From positions 2,976,001 to 3,040,000 of the forward strand of contig JAHWDD010000002.1 in assembly GCA_023897205.1 (NCBI GenBank): 64,000 nt of DNA, written 5' to 3'. Positions 21,760-33,194 of the stretch are shown here, one piece after another. This DNA comes from Exophiala sp. HKRS030 (taxonomy: Eukaryota > Ascomycota > Eurotiomycetes > Chaetothyriales > Herpotrichiellaceae). Position numbers and translations under genes: made by a program. Each line of letters starts with the position of its first letter. Within the stretch, counting starts at the first letter, position 1. The notes under the pieces were generated by a model. That model saw only the letters and a list, made by a program, of their open reading frames with translations, did no database searches and was not told the DNA's origin.

Positions 21760-24700
21760 ATGAGTGAAAGAGAGGATCTGAAGGACAGTATTACTCCTGC
21801 CCAGGACTTCGGTCAGAAAGTTCTAGACACACAGGGTGTGACTGTCGAACCTATGTTGAATTCAGAGAAAGTCTCAGTGTCCAATGATTGGAAGCTGGCT
21901 GATGTTGTGAGGACAAAACATCAGAACAGTTTAGACAGTTTCCCAAAAGAGCGGAAGCTGGGTGTGACCTGGTCTAATCTAACGGTCAAAGTCACCAGCA
22001 CCGACGCGAGCATTCACGAGAACGGCTTGTCACAGTTCAACATTCCCCGAATCCTAAAGGAATCTCGACAAAAGCCGCCACTGAGAACGATTCTTCATGG
22101 TTCTCATGGCTGCGTCAAGCCTGGGGAAATGCTCCTGGTCCTTGGTCGACCTGGATCAGGCTGTACAACATTACTGAAATCACTAGCGAACAGAAGAGGA
22201 GGTTATGACACTGTTGAAGGTGAAGTGTGGTATGGTTCCATGCCTCACAACGAGGCCAAAGGCTATAGGGGTCAGATCGTGATGAACACGGAGGAAGAAT
22301 TGTTCTTTCCCACCTTGACCGTGGGACAAACAATGGACTTTGCCACTCGATTGAAAGTTCCATTCCACCTCCCCAAAGGAGCACAATCACGTGCAGAACA
22401 TCAAAGAGCGACACGAGACTTCCTTCTTGAGTCGATGAATATCTCCCACACCAGCGACACCAAGGTTGGTAATGAGTACGTCAGGGGAGTGTCAGGTGGG
22501 GAGAGGAAACGAGTATCCATCATCGAGACCTTGGCCACCAATGCTTCTGTCTTTTGCTGGGACAACAGTACGCGAGGCCTGGATGCCAGCACAGCACTGG
22601 AGTACACCAAGGCCATCCGTTCGATGACAGACATACTGGGCCTCTCCTCGATCGTGACCCTGTACCGTAGGTTTTCAATGTGTTTGATCCCAGGCAACGC
22701 ACGGTGTCCTGACTTTTGACAGAGGCTGGTAATGGTATCTTCGACTTGTTCGACAAAGTACTGGTCCTCGATGGTGGCAAGGAAATCTTTTATGGCACCA
22801 GAGAAGAAGCACGACCGTTCATGGAAGACCTTGGCTTCTGGTGTCCTCCCGGTGCAAATGTAGCCGACTTTCTTACTGGTGTCACGGTTCCAACAGAGCG
22901 ACAGATTCGACAGGGCTACGAAGACAGCTTTCCAAGGAACGCCGACGAGCTGTTGCAACGGTACGAGAAATCCCACATTTACGAACGAATGACAGCAGAA
23001 TATGAATTTCCAAGCACGCCCGAAGCGGAGACGAATACCAAGGCTTTCCAAGAGTCTGTCCGTTTTGAGAAGGACAAGCGCCTAGCACATTCAAGCCCCC
23101 TGACAGCTGGGATCTTGGCTCAGATACAAGCATGCGTGTTGCGCCAATATCAGGTTATATGGGGTGACAAAGCGACATTTCTCATCAAACAGGTTTCCAA
23201 CATCGTACAGGCCTTGATAGCAGGATCACTGTTCTACAATGCACCAGACAATTCGGCAGGTCTGTTTATCAAGGGCGGTGCGCTGTTCTTTTCCATTCTT
23301 TACCCAACTTTGGTTGCCATGTCCGAAGTCACCGACTCATTTGTCGGTCGACCTGTGCTGGCGAAACACAAATCCTTTGCCTTTTTTCATCCAGCTGCGT
23401 TCTGTATCGCTCAGATCACCGCCGACATACCTCAGCTACTGGTCCAGGTCAGTGCATTCTCGGTGATAATCTACTGGATGGTGGGATTGGCTGCCTCGGC
23501 TGGCCAGTTCTTTACTTTTTGGGTCATCGTCTTTGCCACTGCTATGGTATGGTTCCTTCCTTCCTTTGCCAGAAAATCGACTCATGATTCTTTTAGTGCA
23601 TAACTGCATGCTTCCGCGCTATTGGTGCTGCATTTTCTACGTTTGATGCTGCGTCGAAAGCATCTGGTTTTGTCATCATGGTCACCGTCATGTACGCGGG
23701 ATACCTGATCGCAAAACCTGAAATGCACCCTTGGTTTGAGTAAGTCATTGCCATCCATTGTTGGGAGTACTCCAGTGAATTGATATTCGTGTAGGTGGAT
23801 CTTCTGGATTAATCCTTTGAGTTACGCATTTGAAGCCATCATGGGGAACGAATTGCACAATCGTCTGCTTCCTTGCGTAGGCACGAATCTTGTTCCGAAT
23901 GGACCCAACTATACCGATCCGCAATTCCAATCATGCACAGGAGTTGGCGGCGCAATAAGCGGAGCGGTATCTGTGACAGGCGATGCTTACTTGGGGTCGC
24001 TATCTTATAGTCACTCCCACATCTGGAGAAACTTTGGTATCATTTGGACTTGGTGGCTGTTGTTCGTCGCAATCACCATCATATTCACGTCAAGATGGAA
24101 GTCGGATTCTGACAAAGGAAGTAAAGCCCTCATACCCCGCGAGAATGCTCATAAGTTGCGCCACATGTTAGGAGATGTCGAGTCGCAGGTGCAAGAAAAG
24201 CAGGTCGTCAGCTCTGACTCGTCACTGAACGAAGCCGGTACCCCTGCCGAGAACAGCAGCGACACACTTGTCCAGAATAGCTCCATCTTTACGTGGAAGA
24301 ACCTGAGCTACACTGTCAAGACCTCAAATGGCGACCTAAAACTTCTTGACAATGTTCAGGGTTGGGTAAAACCTGGGATGCTAGGTGCCCTGATGGGAAG
24401 TTCTGGTGCTGGAAAGACGACACTTCTTGATGTTTTGGCCCAACGTAAGACCGATGGTACAATCCACGGCTCTATTCTTGTCGATGGTCGGCCGTTGCCT
24501 GTTTCCTTCCAACGATCAGCGGGCTACTGCGAACAGCTCGACGTGCATGAGCCGTATGCAACAGTTCGGGAAGCGTTGGAGTTCTCGGCTCTTTTAAGAC
24601 AACCACGTCATGTTCCGAGAGAGGAAAAACTCACGTATGTCGACACGATTATCAATTTACTCGAACTAGGGGACATCGAGGACACACTCATCGGGTTTCC

Positions 24701-26189
24701 TGGCGCTGGACTCTCAATTGAACAGAGAAAGAGAGTCACGATCGGGGTGGAACTCGTGGCCAAACCGAGCATTCTGATCTTCTTGGATGAACCGACGTCA
24801 GGCCTCGATGGACAGTCGGCATACAACACCGTCCGATTTCTCCGCAAGCTCGCCGACGTGGGTCAAGCCGTACTGGTGACAATCCACCAACCGTCGGCTC
24901 AACTCTTTGCGCAGTTTGACACTTTGCTCCTGCTCGCCAGAGGTGGCAAGACGGTGTACTTTGGAGATATCGGTGACCATGCTATCGTCGTGAAGGACTA
25001 CTTTGCCCGATACGGTGCCCCGTGTCCCACCGAGGCCAACCCAGCAGAGCACATGATCGATGTCGTCTCGGGACACCTGTCTCAAGGACGAGACTGGGCC
25101 CAAGTATGGCTGGACTCGGAGGAACACAAGAATGTCACCAGAGAGCTAGATGACGTTATCGCCGACGCCGCCTCCAAACCACCGGGGACTCACGACGACG
25201 GGTTCGAGTTTGCGATACCCCTGTGGTCGCAGATCAAGATCGTCACGCACAGAATGAATGTCTCTCTATTCCGTAACACCGATTACACGAACAACAAGTT
25301 CGCTCTGCACATCTCGAACGCACTATTTAATGGCTTCACCTTCTGGATGGTCGGCGATGGCGTAGGCGATCTTCAACTGAAACTCTTCACCATTTTCAAC
25401 TTCATCTTTGTCGCTCCCGGTACCATCGCCCAACTCCAGCCTCTCTTCATCGACCGCCGCGACCTCTTCGAGACCAGGGAGAAGAAGTCCAAGATGTACA
25501 GCTGGATCGCCTTTGTCACGGGCCTTGTGGTCTCCGAATTTCCCTACCTCATCATTTGCGCCGTCCTCTATTTCGTGTGCTGGTACTACACCGTCGGATT
25601 CCCCAACAACAGCAACAGCGCCGGCGGGACTTTCTTCGTCATGCTCTTCTACGAGTTTCTCTATACCGGCATAGGGCAGTTCATCGCCGCGTACGCTCCC
25701 AACGCGGTGTTTGCCGCCCTCGTCGACCCGTTGGTCGTCGGCGTGCTCGTTTCCTTTTGCGGCACCTTGGTCCCCTACAAACAGATCCAGGCCTTCTGGC
25801 GCTACTGGATGTACTGGATGGATCCTTTCAACTATCTTATGGGGAGTATGCTGTCGTTCGTCCTCTGGGACGAAGACATCACCTGCAAGGAGCGCGAGTT
25901 CGCCAGGTTCGACACCCCCAACAACGTCACTTGCCGCGAGTACCTGGCCGAATATCTGCAGACGACCCAGGGTCAGCTCGCCAACCTCGTCAACCCGGAG
26001 GACACCAGCGGGTGTCGGGTGTGCGAGTACAATACGGGCGCCGACTATCTGTATACACTTAACCTGAAGCACGAGTACGTCGCGTGGCGAGACGCGGCGA
26101 TCGTGGTCATTTTTGTCCTCAGCTCGTACGCCTTGGTGTATGCCTTGATGAAATTGAGGACGAAACAGAGTAAGAAAGCTCAAGGGTGA
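21760..26189 (+). CDS. PDR-type (ABCG) full-size ABC transporter
   Basis: Four exons (21760-22666, 22723-23546, 23597-23739, 23795-26189) encode 1422 aa with all joins in frame. The layout is the reverse (NBD-TMD)2 order of the pleiotropic drug resistance family. NBD1 has a degenerate Walker A (GRPGSGCTT, Cys where Lys is usual) with a good signature [11 protein letters not shown]. The first membrane half follows. NBD2 has a canonical Walker A (GSSGAGKTT), a signature-position [11 protein letters not shown] and Walker [11 protein letters not shown]. This asymmetry is typical of fungal PDR pumps. The last membrane half ends with [21 protein letters not shown] helices and a Cys-containing extracellular loop. 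The ATG at 21760 is the first in frame. It probably exports hydrophobic xenobiotics at the plasma membrane. The divergent Zn2Cys6 gene is its likely local regulator. Confidence 0.95.
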
Positions 26190-26506
26190 TTCGAGGAGAA
26201 GAGAGTTGAGAAGAGAGGAGTATGCTGTACTCTCTAGTAGAATTTTCATTCCCTGGGTGGGTGATGAGTTCATTTATTGGTGGGCTAGAGGGACTTTGTT
26301 TTGGTATAGATTATAGACTTGGACATTAGACTTCATTTGTGGGATGATACAGCCAGTATATACTGCACATATGTACCAAAGTAGGTAGGGAGAAGTTCAG
26401 TATAGGAAGGGGAAAAAACAGCACTCCTCTCTCAACCCTTGAGGATCATTAACCCTAGACATTTATTCTAATGCTCTAAATTTGCTCTCCTCCATAACAC
26501 TGTAGA
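26190..26506. other. convergent intergenic stretch
   Basis: The 3' ends of the ABC transporter and the alpha/beta hydrolase face each other. The DNA is AT-rich with a CAGTATATACTG-like word near 26352. No gene or clear terminator hairpin. Confidence 0.4.
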
Positions 26507-28012
26507 TCAAATCTTACTACCACCGCTGTTACTCTTCTTTGTTGATTTCTTATCGGGCGCCCCTCCAACCATGTCCAGCCACCGCCGGTCGACGTTTTGT
26601 TTTTGCTCCTTGGACTTGGCGTGCCACATGGCTTTGAAGTCTCGTTCTTCCCTTTCCCAAATCCGCAGCTGCCGGTCCAACCAGTCCGCCACCACGTCGG
26701 CGGTCCGCCCGGGTGCTTCCATGGGTACCAAGTGTCCGACGCCGTCGAACGTGACACCTTCCACGCGACCTGCGGCGACGCCGCCGCTGCCCCCCACCGC
26801 CGTGCCCGTGGCGGCGAGCTTTTCGGCGTTGATCCCGGCGTCCGAGATGGACGAGTCGCTCGCGAAGACGTACAGCGCCGGGGGCCGCAATTCGCCCAGG
26901 CGCTCAAACGTCCGGGTCACGGCGGGCGCGTAGAACGGGTAGATGTGTTTCCACCGCGGGTCCAAGTCGGGATGGGTTTCGTGGTTGACCAATTCACCAT
27001 GGACGCCGACACCGTCAAAGTTGGGCCTCATGAACGCGTACGCTTCTTGGGACGGTGGAGTCGTGAGCACGACGACGGTTTCCGCCGCCTTTGACTTTTC
27101 TGTTGTTGTGATCGTGTCAACGGCTTTGGAAGAGGCCGTTGGGGGTTCCTCGAAGGAGGAGGAGGAGGTGGCGGTGGAGATGGTGTTGACCGGAACCTCT
27201 CGTAGACCATATTTGATCCATCGTTCCAACACCCGTGGGTCCCAAGACCTGTGGAAAGGAGAGCGATCTAGTTCGGCCGCCGCCGCTTCTCGAGTTGGCC
27301 AGGTACCTTTTCGGAAGATGGCAAACTGTAGTGGGCGGGCGTCCACGGTGCCTTTTTTGGTCTCCACCAAGCGAGGTTGAATGACGGGGTCGATCAAGAC
27401 GAGAGTCGTAAAGAGTCGTGGATGGTAGAGTGAGGCCGAGACGCTATTGAGCCACGGAAAATGTTAGAGCAAAAAAAGACAAAGTAATCTGCGACGTGGA
27501 ATCTTTTTTCTGGACGGTATGTGTACATGTGCACGTGAGAAAACATATACGCACAGATACTGTCCACCCATACTGTGACCTATGCCGACGATGGGTCTGG
27601 GCATCTCGTCACGCTTGACGTTGATGAGGTTGACAATGTCTCGGGCATAGTCTAAATGGCTGGGATCGTTACCCAAGAGGTCCTCGTTCAAGACGCCACT
27701 GGCTCCCTGGTTGGCGGCGTCGGCGACCCAGATGCTACGAACCTGGACCGACGACGACGATGATGACCTCCTAGACGCGAGAACCCTTGATAAGTCTTCC
27801 CAGAGTGGCTCGTAGAGTTCTTTGGGAAAAGCATTTCCCGGTGCGGCGATGATGGTGACGTCGCCTGGCTGGGGCGGTCGAGGGTTATCGAGTGGAATGT
27901 ACTGCTTGACGGAGAGGTGGAGGGTGTCTTCTTGTTCGTCGGCCAACGCTCGAGGGTATTCGCGAATGTACTGACATGGCACTTTGTGCTCTACCACTCG
28001 AAACGGGAACAT
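26507..28012 (-). CDS. alpha/beta hydrolase with peroxisomal-type C-terminus
   Basis: Two exons (28012-27555 and 27443-26507) across a 111-base intron give 464 aa. The core hydrolase features are an oxyanion-side AAPGNAFPKELYEPLWEDL segment near residue 58, the nucleophile elbow GHSMGG near residue 144, an Asp region (VLIDPVIQ), and FDGVGHLVPMEAPG carrying the catalytic His. The C-terminus ends SKI, which works as a type-1 peroxisomal signal in some fungi. The architecture resembles Lpx1-like peroxisomal hydrolases and hydrolases found in fungal metabolite clusters. Its substrate is unknown. The start is the first in-frame ATG; the frame extends upstream without another ATG. A Ser/Thr-rich insert (about residues 250-300) is low complexity. 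Confidence 0.86.
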
Positions 28013-28991
28013 GATGACATTGTCCAACGGAGGAAAAGTGCGAGCCTACGGAGGATGGCGCCGGCCAGATTGTCGTCGTCCAAGTGCAAGGGATGAATCA
28101 AGTCGAGGACGGAAAGGAATATCAACCATATGGGTTGAGCAGTTTTCCAATGTACAGTACGAGTACGAATACGAGGACAGAGCCCCGCGGGGATGTAACA
28201 AAAAATGCCCCGAAAAGCCCCGCCCAAGCCTCATTGCCTGCCTTATTGTTAACAACCTCGAACCACCTCAGATATTAAGGGTACAATACTATATCACTTA
28301 CAGCAACGGGCAATCGTCAAGGGACACATGACGGATACAGTAGACGACCATGATGTTATTAAACTGGCTCATCTTGTTGGTCTCGCTCGTGTTTGGAGGC
28401 CTCGGACACCAGCCATCAGGGTTCGCGACGGGTCTGTACCGGTTTCCGTCTTTCCAGAATGACCATGTTTGTGCGACCCTGTCGGTCCAACAAAGTATGA
28501 TTATACCTAGAGACTCCTATGAACACCTGTGAAAACGTAGCTGCCTAAGCCAGGCACCATCAAACATGCACTAAAGATTCAGAAAGACGAGGCGCAGCCA
28601 ACAAGGCTGAAAAAGAAAAACCCCCGATTCAACGGCCCCCAAATTCTGCGTCATGATCTTCAGCCTCGTGGCCATGTCCGGTTAAACAGATCTGTCTCGA
28701 TGTCGCATTTCATCGTGGCTCATGCTATTCGTTTCGAACCAAACAGTGTCCTCATAAAACTCTTTCTGGGGAATGATGCCATTACCCCAGATGACCAGCC
28801 ATTTATATAAACAGACAATCCCGTCCTGAATTCATTCCCACTCAACTTGTCGAATATCACTACTCAAGCACCCGAGATCCTATCAAAGCAAACATAACAT
28901 TCATTTCACGTCGTCAGTCATATCCGACAACCTGTACAAGAATCAGGCACCAAGGCATCACCTTAACGTTGAATTTGAACCTCGCCTCAAC
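28013..28991. other. intergenic upstream of the hydrolase, small ORFs only
   Basis: The stretch holds GTACAGTACGAGTACG at about 28153 and a CCCCGCGGGG palindrome at about 28183, which contains CreA-like CYGGRG elements on both strands. A 60-aa frame at 28350-28532 begins with a signal-peptide-like MMLLNWLILLVSLVFGGLG but has no other support. A TTTATATAAA box is listed separately. Confidence 0.4.
28802..28811 (+). promoter_or_regulatory. TATA-box candidate before the small basic ORF
   Basis: A palindromic TTTATATAAA lies 181 bases upstream of the ATG at 28992, followed by a C/A-rich leader with no upstream ATG close by. Position and sequence suit a core promoter; no functional evidence. Confidence 0.35.
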
Positions 28992-29207
28992 ATGTGTTTC
29001 ACCGACGACATAGATTTCAAACCCCCTCCACGGCCAAGAAATGCCGCTGAACGTTCCGACCCAAAGTATGTGGCTGCTCTGGAGGCATACGTCCAGGAGC
29101 AAGAGCGGAGGAAGCAGAAGAAAAAGCGAAGGAGACGAAATGGAATCATCGCTGCGTCTGCTGCAAGTGCTGGGGCCTCTGGCGGCGGCGGTGGAGGAGG
29201 CTGTTGA
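28992..29207 (+). CDS. small basic, Gly-rich hypothetical protein (71 aa)
   Basis: An uninterrupted frame of 71 aa starting MCFTDDIDF. The N-terminal half contains PPPRPRNAAE, then a helix (KYVAALEAYVQEQERR) running into a Lys/Arg block (KQKKKRRRR), then an Ala/Ser/Gly tail ending in seven Gly and a Cys. This charge-segregated order and a TATA-like box 181 bases upstream suggest a real gene, but no family is recognised. The stop lies 71 bases before the 3' end of the convergent Zn2Cys6 gene. It could be chance. Confidence 0.42.
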   Translation: MCFTDDIDFKPPPRPRNAAERSDPKYVAALEAYVQEQERRKQKKKRRRRNGIIAASAASAGASGGGGGGGC

Positions 29208-29277
29208 GTGACGATTCTTACGGCATGGTGTTTGTGGACGGCGCAGAGTCATTAGGTGTAGAGTATAATGAGTGTAC

Positions 29278-31592
29278 TCAATTGGTCGAATTCATGAATC
29301 CCCAGAATGAATTTTCATCGAAAGCTCCCCGAAACTGCCCGGGCATCTGTTGATTGAAAGTCGAGCTCCCCATCGCGGCATCGTCCAGCGGGGTAGGGAA
29401 CTGAGGAACTCCATTCGTGGCCAGATCATAGGAGGTGAGATCAGCCGTCGGTCGGAAAGGGATGTCGCTGAAGGAGTAAGTCATGTCACCATAATTTTGA
29501 CCCGCGTCGACAGCCGATTCGACCGCGGTGAGAGATGACCAACTTGCCATACTGTCCAATGCCTCGGGATATTGCGCCTGTTGACCTATATCAGCGACAG
29601 CAGTGTCAGCCCAAAATGATTCATCGCCAGAGCTTCGGGTCATCTGATCCAACGTGTCCCCTGTGGCGGTGGGCGTATGAACCGCGGCCGTCCATGCCTG
29701 CGGATGCTTTTGCTCCGCTCGAGCTAGTAGGCTCTGTATCACATCTGCTCCTTGTCCTGCGACCATGTTTGATCCACGGATCTGGTTGAGTCTCCATAGG
29801 GTCTCCCTTATGCACCGGAACGCTTCCGGAACCACCTCTTGCTCCTCTTTGGGATATGTTATCAACACAGCCAACATAGAAACAGCCGGATCCACGCTGA
29901 TATATGTGAGCGTAAAGAGCTTCCAGTGTTGAGGTTGCAGGCTGCAAAAGAACTTTTGCTGTGCGTGAAGCATTTGTATTCCGGCCTTCATAATCTCGGT
30001 TCGGCTTTTTGCGACAGAGAAAATATAGGTCCTGTGGAGGAGAAGCAGGAAAAACCACGCATTCGACCTCAAATGCTCGCGTTGAGCAGGTAGCCAGGGA
30101 CATTGTTCGTCGAAAGAGGTGTCAGGGTTATTTGACCGATATATGGGAGGGATGCTGTCTATGAAGTCCACAGCTCGTTGGTGGAGTCGTTCAACCTTGC
30201 CGTAGTCTCGTGGATATGGCCCTTCGGCCTCGAGTGCTTTTATATCATGGAAGCAGGACGCCAGCTGATATTCCAGTAGACGTACTGTGAACACGGAAGG
30301 CTTCTCGAAAGGACTTCGCGGCGAAGGGGCTATGGATTTGCGGTCTCTTGGAATGTCACAGTCTGTCGGAGGCACTATCAAGCAGTCATTGATTGACAAT
30401 GTCAAGCTCTTGCCAAGAACCATACCCATCTCGCTTTACAAATGTTAGTTGGTAAACCGCAAAGTAGCGCCTGGACGATGCTCACCTGTCCCACAGATAA
30501 AGATTGATCATGGTCCGCCTACGCATAAGAATTTTCCATAACTGCTCGCACACGTTTTCGGAACTATCTGCGTGGAGCTTTCCTTCATCTCGGTGCAGGC
30601 CAATTTCTTGTGCATCCATAACAGCCTGCGCAAGGGTGTGCCATGCTTCCGCAATTGCACCACGATTTTTCAGCCATGAGACCGTCAGAAACTCCGCTTG
30701 AATATAGGTCAGGCTAATAGCGTCCTTCTCCAGAAGTCCCAGAAGCTGCAAGGTCGAACAGTTATTCCCATAGCTCTTCTCGTCTCCTGGAATGCCCCAT
30801 AGACACGAAGAATGAAGAGATTCAGAGCCCTGCGGTGGTAGAAACTGTATCCCAAGGGCAAGTACTATAAACAGCAGAGCTGGAAAGCTGATGAGTTCGG
30901 TGGGAATAGTGCAATGAGATTCCGACACCGCATCGACAGGATGCTGATAATACTCCTGCAATTGTTCATCGAAGAAACTGCGATCCAAGAAGGCAAATTG
31001 CCAGTTGACCTCTTGAAAAAAGACGCTGACAAGATGATTTACACATCCTTGACATGGCAAGCGCCTGATGATAGACCTGTATGTCTCAAAAGAGGAAGGG
31101 CTGAGGGTGGCAGTCTTCGTCTTCTCAGGAATGGTGCGTGTGGTGCCTGTTTCGAGGTGTTCCAATTTCTTGAAAATGCCCAGAGCATTGTGTGCGTTGA
31201 CATGAGAGTAGCCGAAGGAAGCAAGATCCGACTTGTCGTTTTCAGAATTTGACTCTTGACTTTGCCAATCTTGAGATTTGTCTCGTGGCTTTCCCACTAC
31301 CGAAGCGTTGAATCGTGCTACGCGGCTATCATTTGTCAGTGGCTTGTGACGATGAACATGAAGGACTCACTCAGGGTCGATATCTCCATAATTACACGAA
31401 TCTTGCTTGCCACGTAGGACACAAGTCAAGCAAGGCTTGCCTCGATTACACTGGCGGCAAGTCAGCCTTTTGCGTTAGAAGACGGCAAAGACCTCGAGCT
31501 TGAAAGACTCAACTGACCTTTTGTTTGCTGTGACGGCAATTAGTGCAGCTGAATGTGACTCGATTTCGTTTCTTCGGCGTCGCCTCAGTCAT
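29278..31592 (-). CDS. Zn2Cys6 transcription factor
   Basis: Four exons (31592-31518, 31450-31371, 31325-30486, 30433-29278) encode 716 aa in frame. The zinc cluster is split by intron 1 and reads CTNCRHSKQK then CNRGKPCLTCVLRGKQDSCNY, giving CX2CX6CX5CX2CX8C. That spacing settles the choice of the CCGCCAG acceptor. A large fungal-specific regulatory domain follows (YRSIIRRLPCQGCVNHLVSVFFQEVNWQFAFLD; LTYIQAEFLTVSWLKNRGAIAEAWHTLAQAV), and the C-terminus is Gln/Asn/Ser-rich (activation type). It is divergent from an MFS transporter, with 1602 bases between starts. A perfect hairpin with CGG half-sites lies 83 bases upstream of its start, suggesting autoregulation. Targets are unknown. Confidence 0.91.
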
Positions 31593-33194
31593 ACTACCTG
31601 AGGCTTGTATGTGAATTCCTAGGTTATCGCCGCGGATATAATCATGGGGTAAAAGGACTCGAGAAGCCTTCGAGTATCGTCGGAAGAAGTGTCTTCCGAC
31701 GATAAATGACTAGTATCTCGCAATTGACCTCAGCTCAACCAACCGAGAATGCTGTGGTGCCTGCAGCCACTAGCGACCTGCGTAATGCTGGACAGCTCTG
31801 ATTACTCAGCTGATTCATTGTTGCATGTGCTTCTGGTTGGAATTTCGGACGCCACTCTTCTAACCCATCCATGTCGCATGCAGTCAATGGTCCTGCTACA
31901 TGATAGAAATATACATTGCCATATGCTACAGTATGTATATTCAGCAATGTCGATGGCGTCAATGGCAAGTGTGCGGACACCACATCTGCCAGGATTTATG
32001 ATCCATTCCGTGAAATCCGGTAGGAATCAGGATACGCCGCTCACAATGGAGACCACAGGGTGGATGTGCTGTTCAAAGTAAGGTGAGGCATGAATGAGGC
32101 CTCTTCAACACCTCCTCTCTTTCGCGCAGGACACGGTATCGTCGAGTTATTGTTGTTGTTTTGGGTCTCAAAATTGGTGGGAGGACTGCCGGTGGCACAC
32201 ACCTAACCATGGCCACAGTGCTATGATCTATCCAAAGTAAATCCGAGAGCTAGGCGATAAGGACCCTCGCTCTCAACGAGACTGCACAGCCGCAGGCGAC
32301 AACGAGCGGTGCGCCACTTTCTTGGTCGCTTGATCGACACCACGGTCAAGAATGCCGAAGCTTCCGCTTCGCAACGCGCCTTCAGTCTTTGGAATGGTCC
32401 ATGCCCTTTCAAAGGGACAGATACTTGAACAGAATCAACTTAGGGCATTTAGGATTTTAGTCAGCCTGCAGGGCTAGCTTGGGTTAATGCGAGGCCTTGT
32501 TTCGATTGTTATTCATCGTACTCCGTGGCGATCATCCCTTCACGTAGACGCAGGAACACACAGGGACGAGTACGAGCACTCCGTAGAGAATCCAAGATTG
32601 CGAGATACTGTATTCCCGCAAAAGGAGATGGAACTATTGACGTCGTTGTGATTACGTGACAATGGACGGTGCAAGGCCAAGAAGGCACTGTATGTACGAG
32701 TCTCGGCTGACCTGCTTGATGTATTGATATATAGCGCATTGATTGGCGACTAAGTCCGGCAAATACCAGCTAATAAACCGAATGAAACGCGGCTATTGCG
32801 GCCGCAGTTTGTACTGCTTCGTACAACCTCATGAACCCAAGTCAGAGTTGAAGCTCTTATTGACTGTACGGTAACCGCAATATCCACCCGCCCCAACATC
32901 CTTCGGGCATGTCATGCTACCAGATGACAAAGCGCAAGCTTCTTCGACTCTAAACAACCGGATCAGGTCCACACGTTTGAAAGCGACATGTGGTAATCAT
33001 ATCCAGTCCTAATGAAGCCGCAAGCATGGTAAGTCCTATCGTCGCGAAACACCGACACAAGATGCCATATAACAAGACGGTAGGTTCGTGGGTTTTTGCG
33101 TTCACTTTATTCCAGGAACAAGTCGTTCACCACAGGTTCGAAAAGAGAGAGAGTGCACCCAATCACTGCACGTTGATAGATAACTCCAGGCGCC
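31593..33194. promoter_or_regulatory. divergent promoter, Zn2Cys6 factor / MFS transporter
   Basis: 1.6 kb with no protein-like frame. It contains the hairpin at 31675-31704 and, near 32516-32590, two near-copies of the TACTCCGTA word (TACTCCGTG and ACTCCGTA) plus ACGAGTACGAGCACTCC. CCACTTTATTCC-type AT-rich DNA precedes the MFS start. Confidence 0.45.
31675..31704. promoter_or_regulatory. 13-bp perfect inverted repeat with CGG-N12-CCG core
   Basis: Left arm TATCGTCGGAAGA, loop AGTG, right arm TCTTCCGACGATA; every one of the 13 positions pairs. It lies 83 bases upstream of the Zn2Cys6 start. Zn2Cys6 dimers commonly read CGG/CCG triplets at fixed spacing, and here CGG (31681-31683) and CCG (31696-31698) are 12 bases apart. 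An operator for the adjacent factor is inferred; a transcribed hairpin in the leader is the alternative. Confidence 0.5.

Noticed and set aside
25323..26273. 316-codon open frame on the - strand
   Set aside because: Antisense to the last exon of the ABC transporter; low-information composition.
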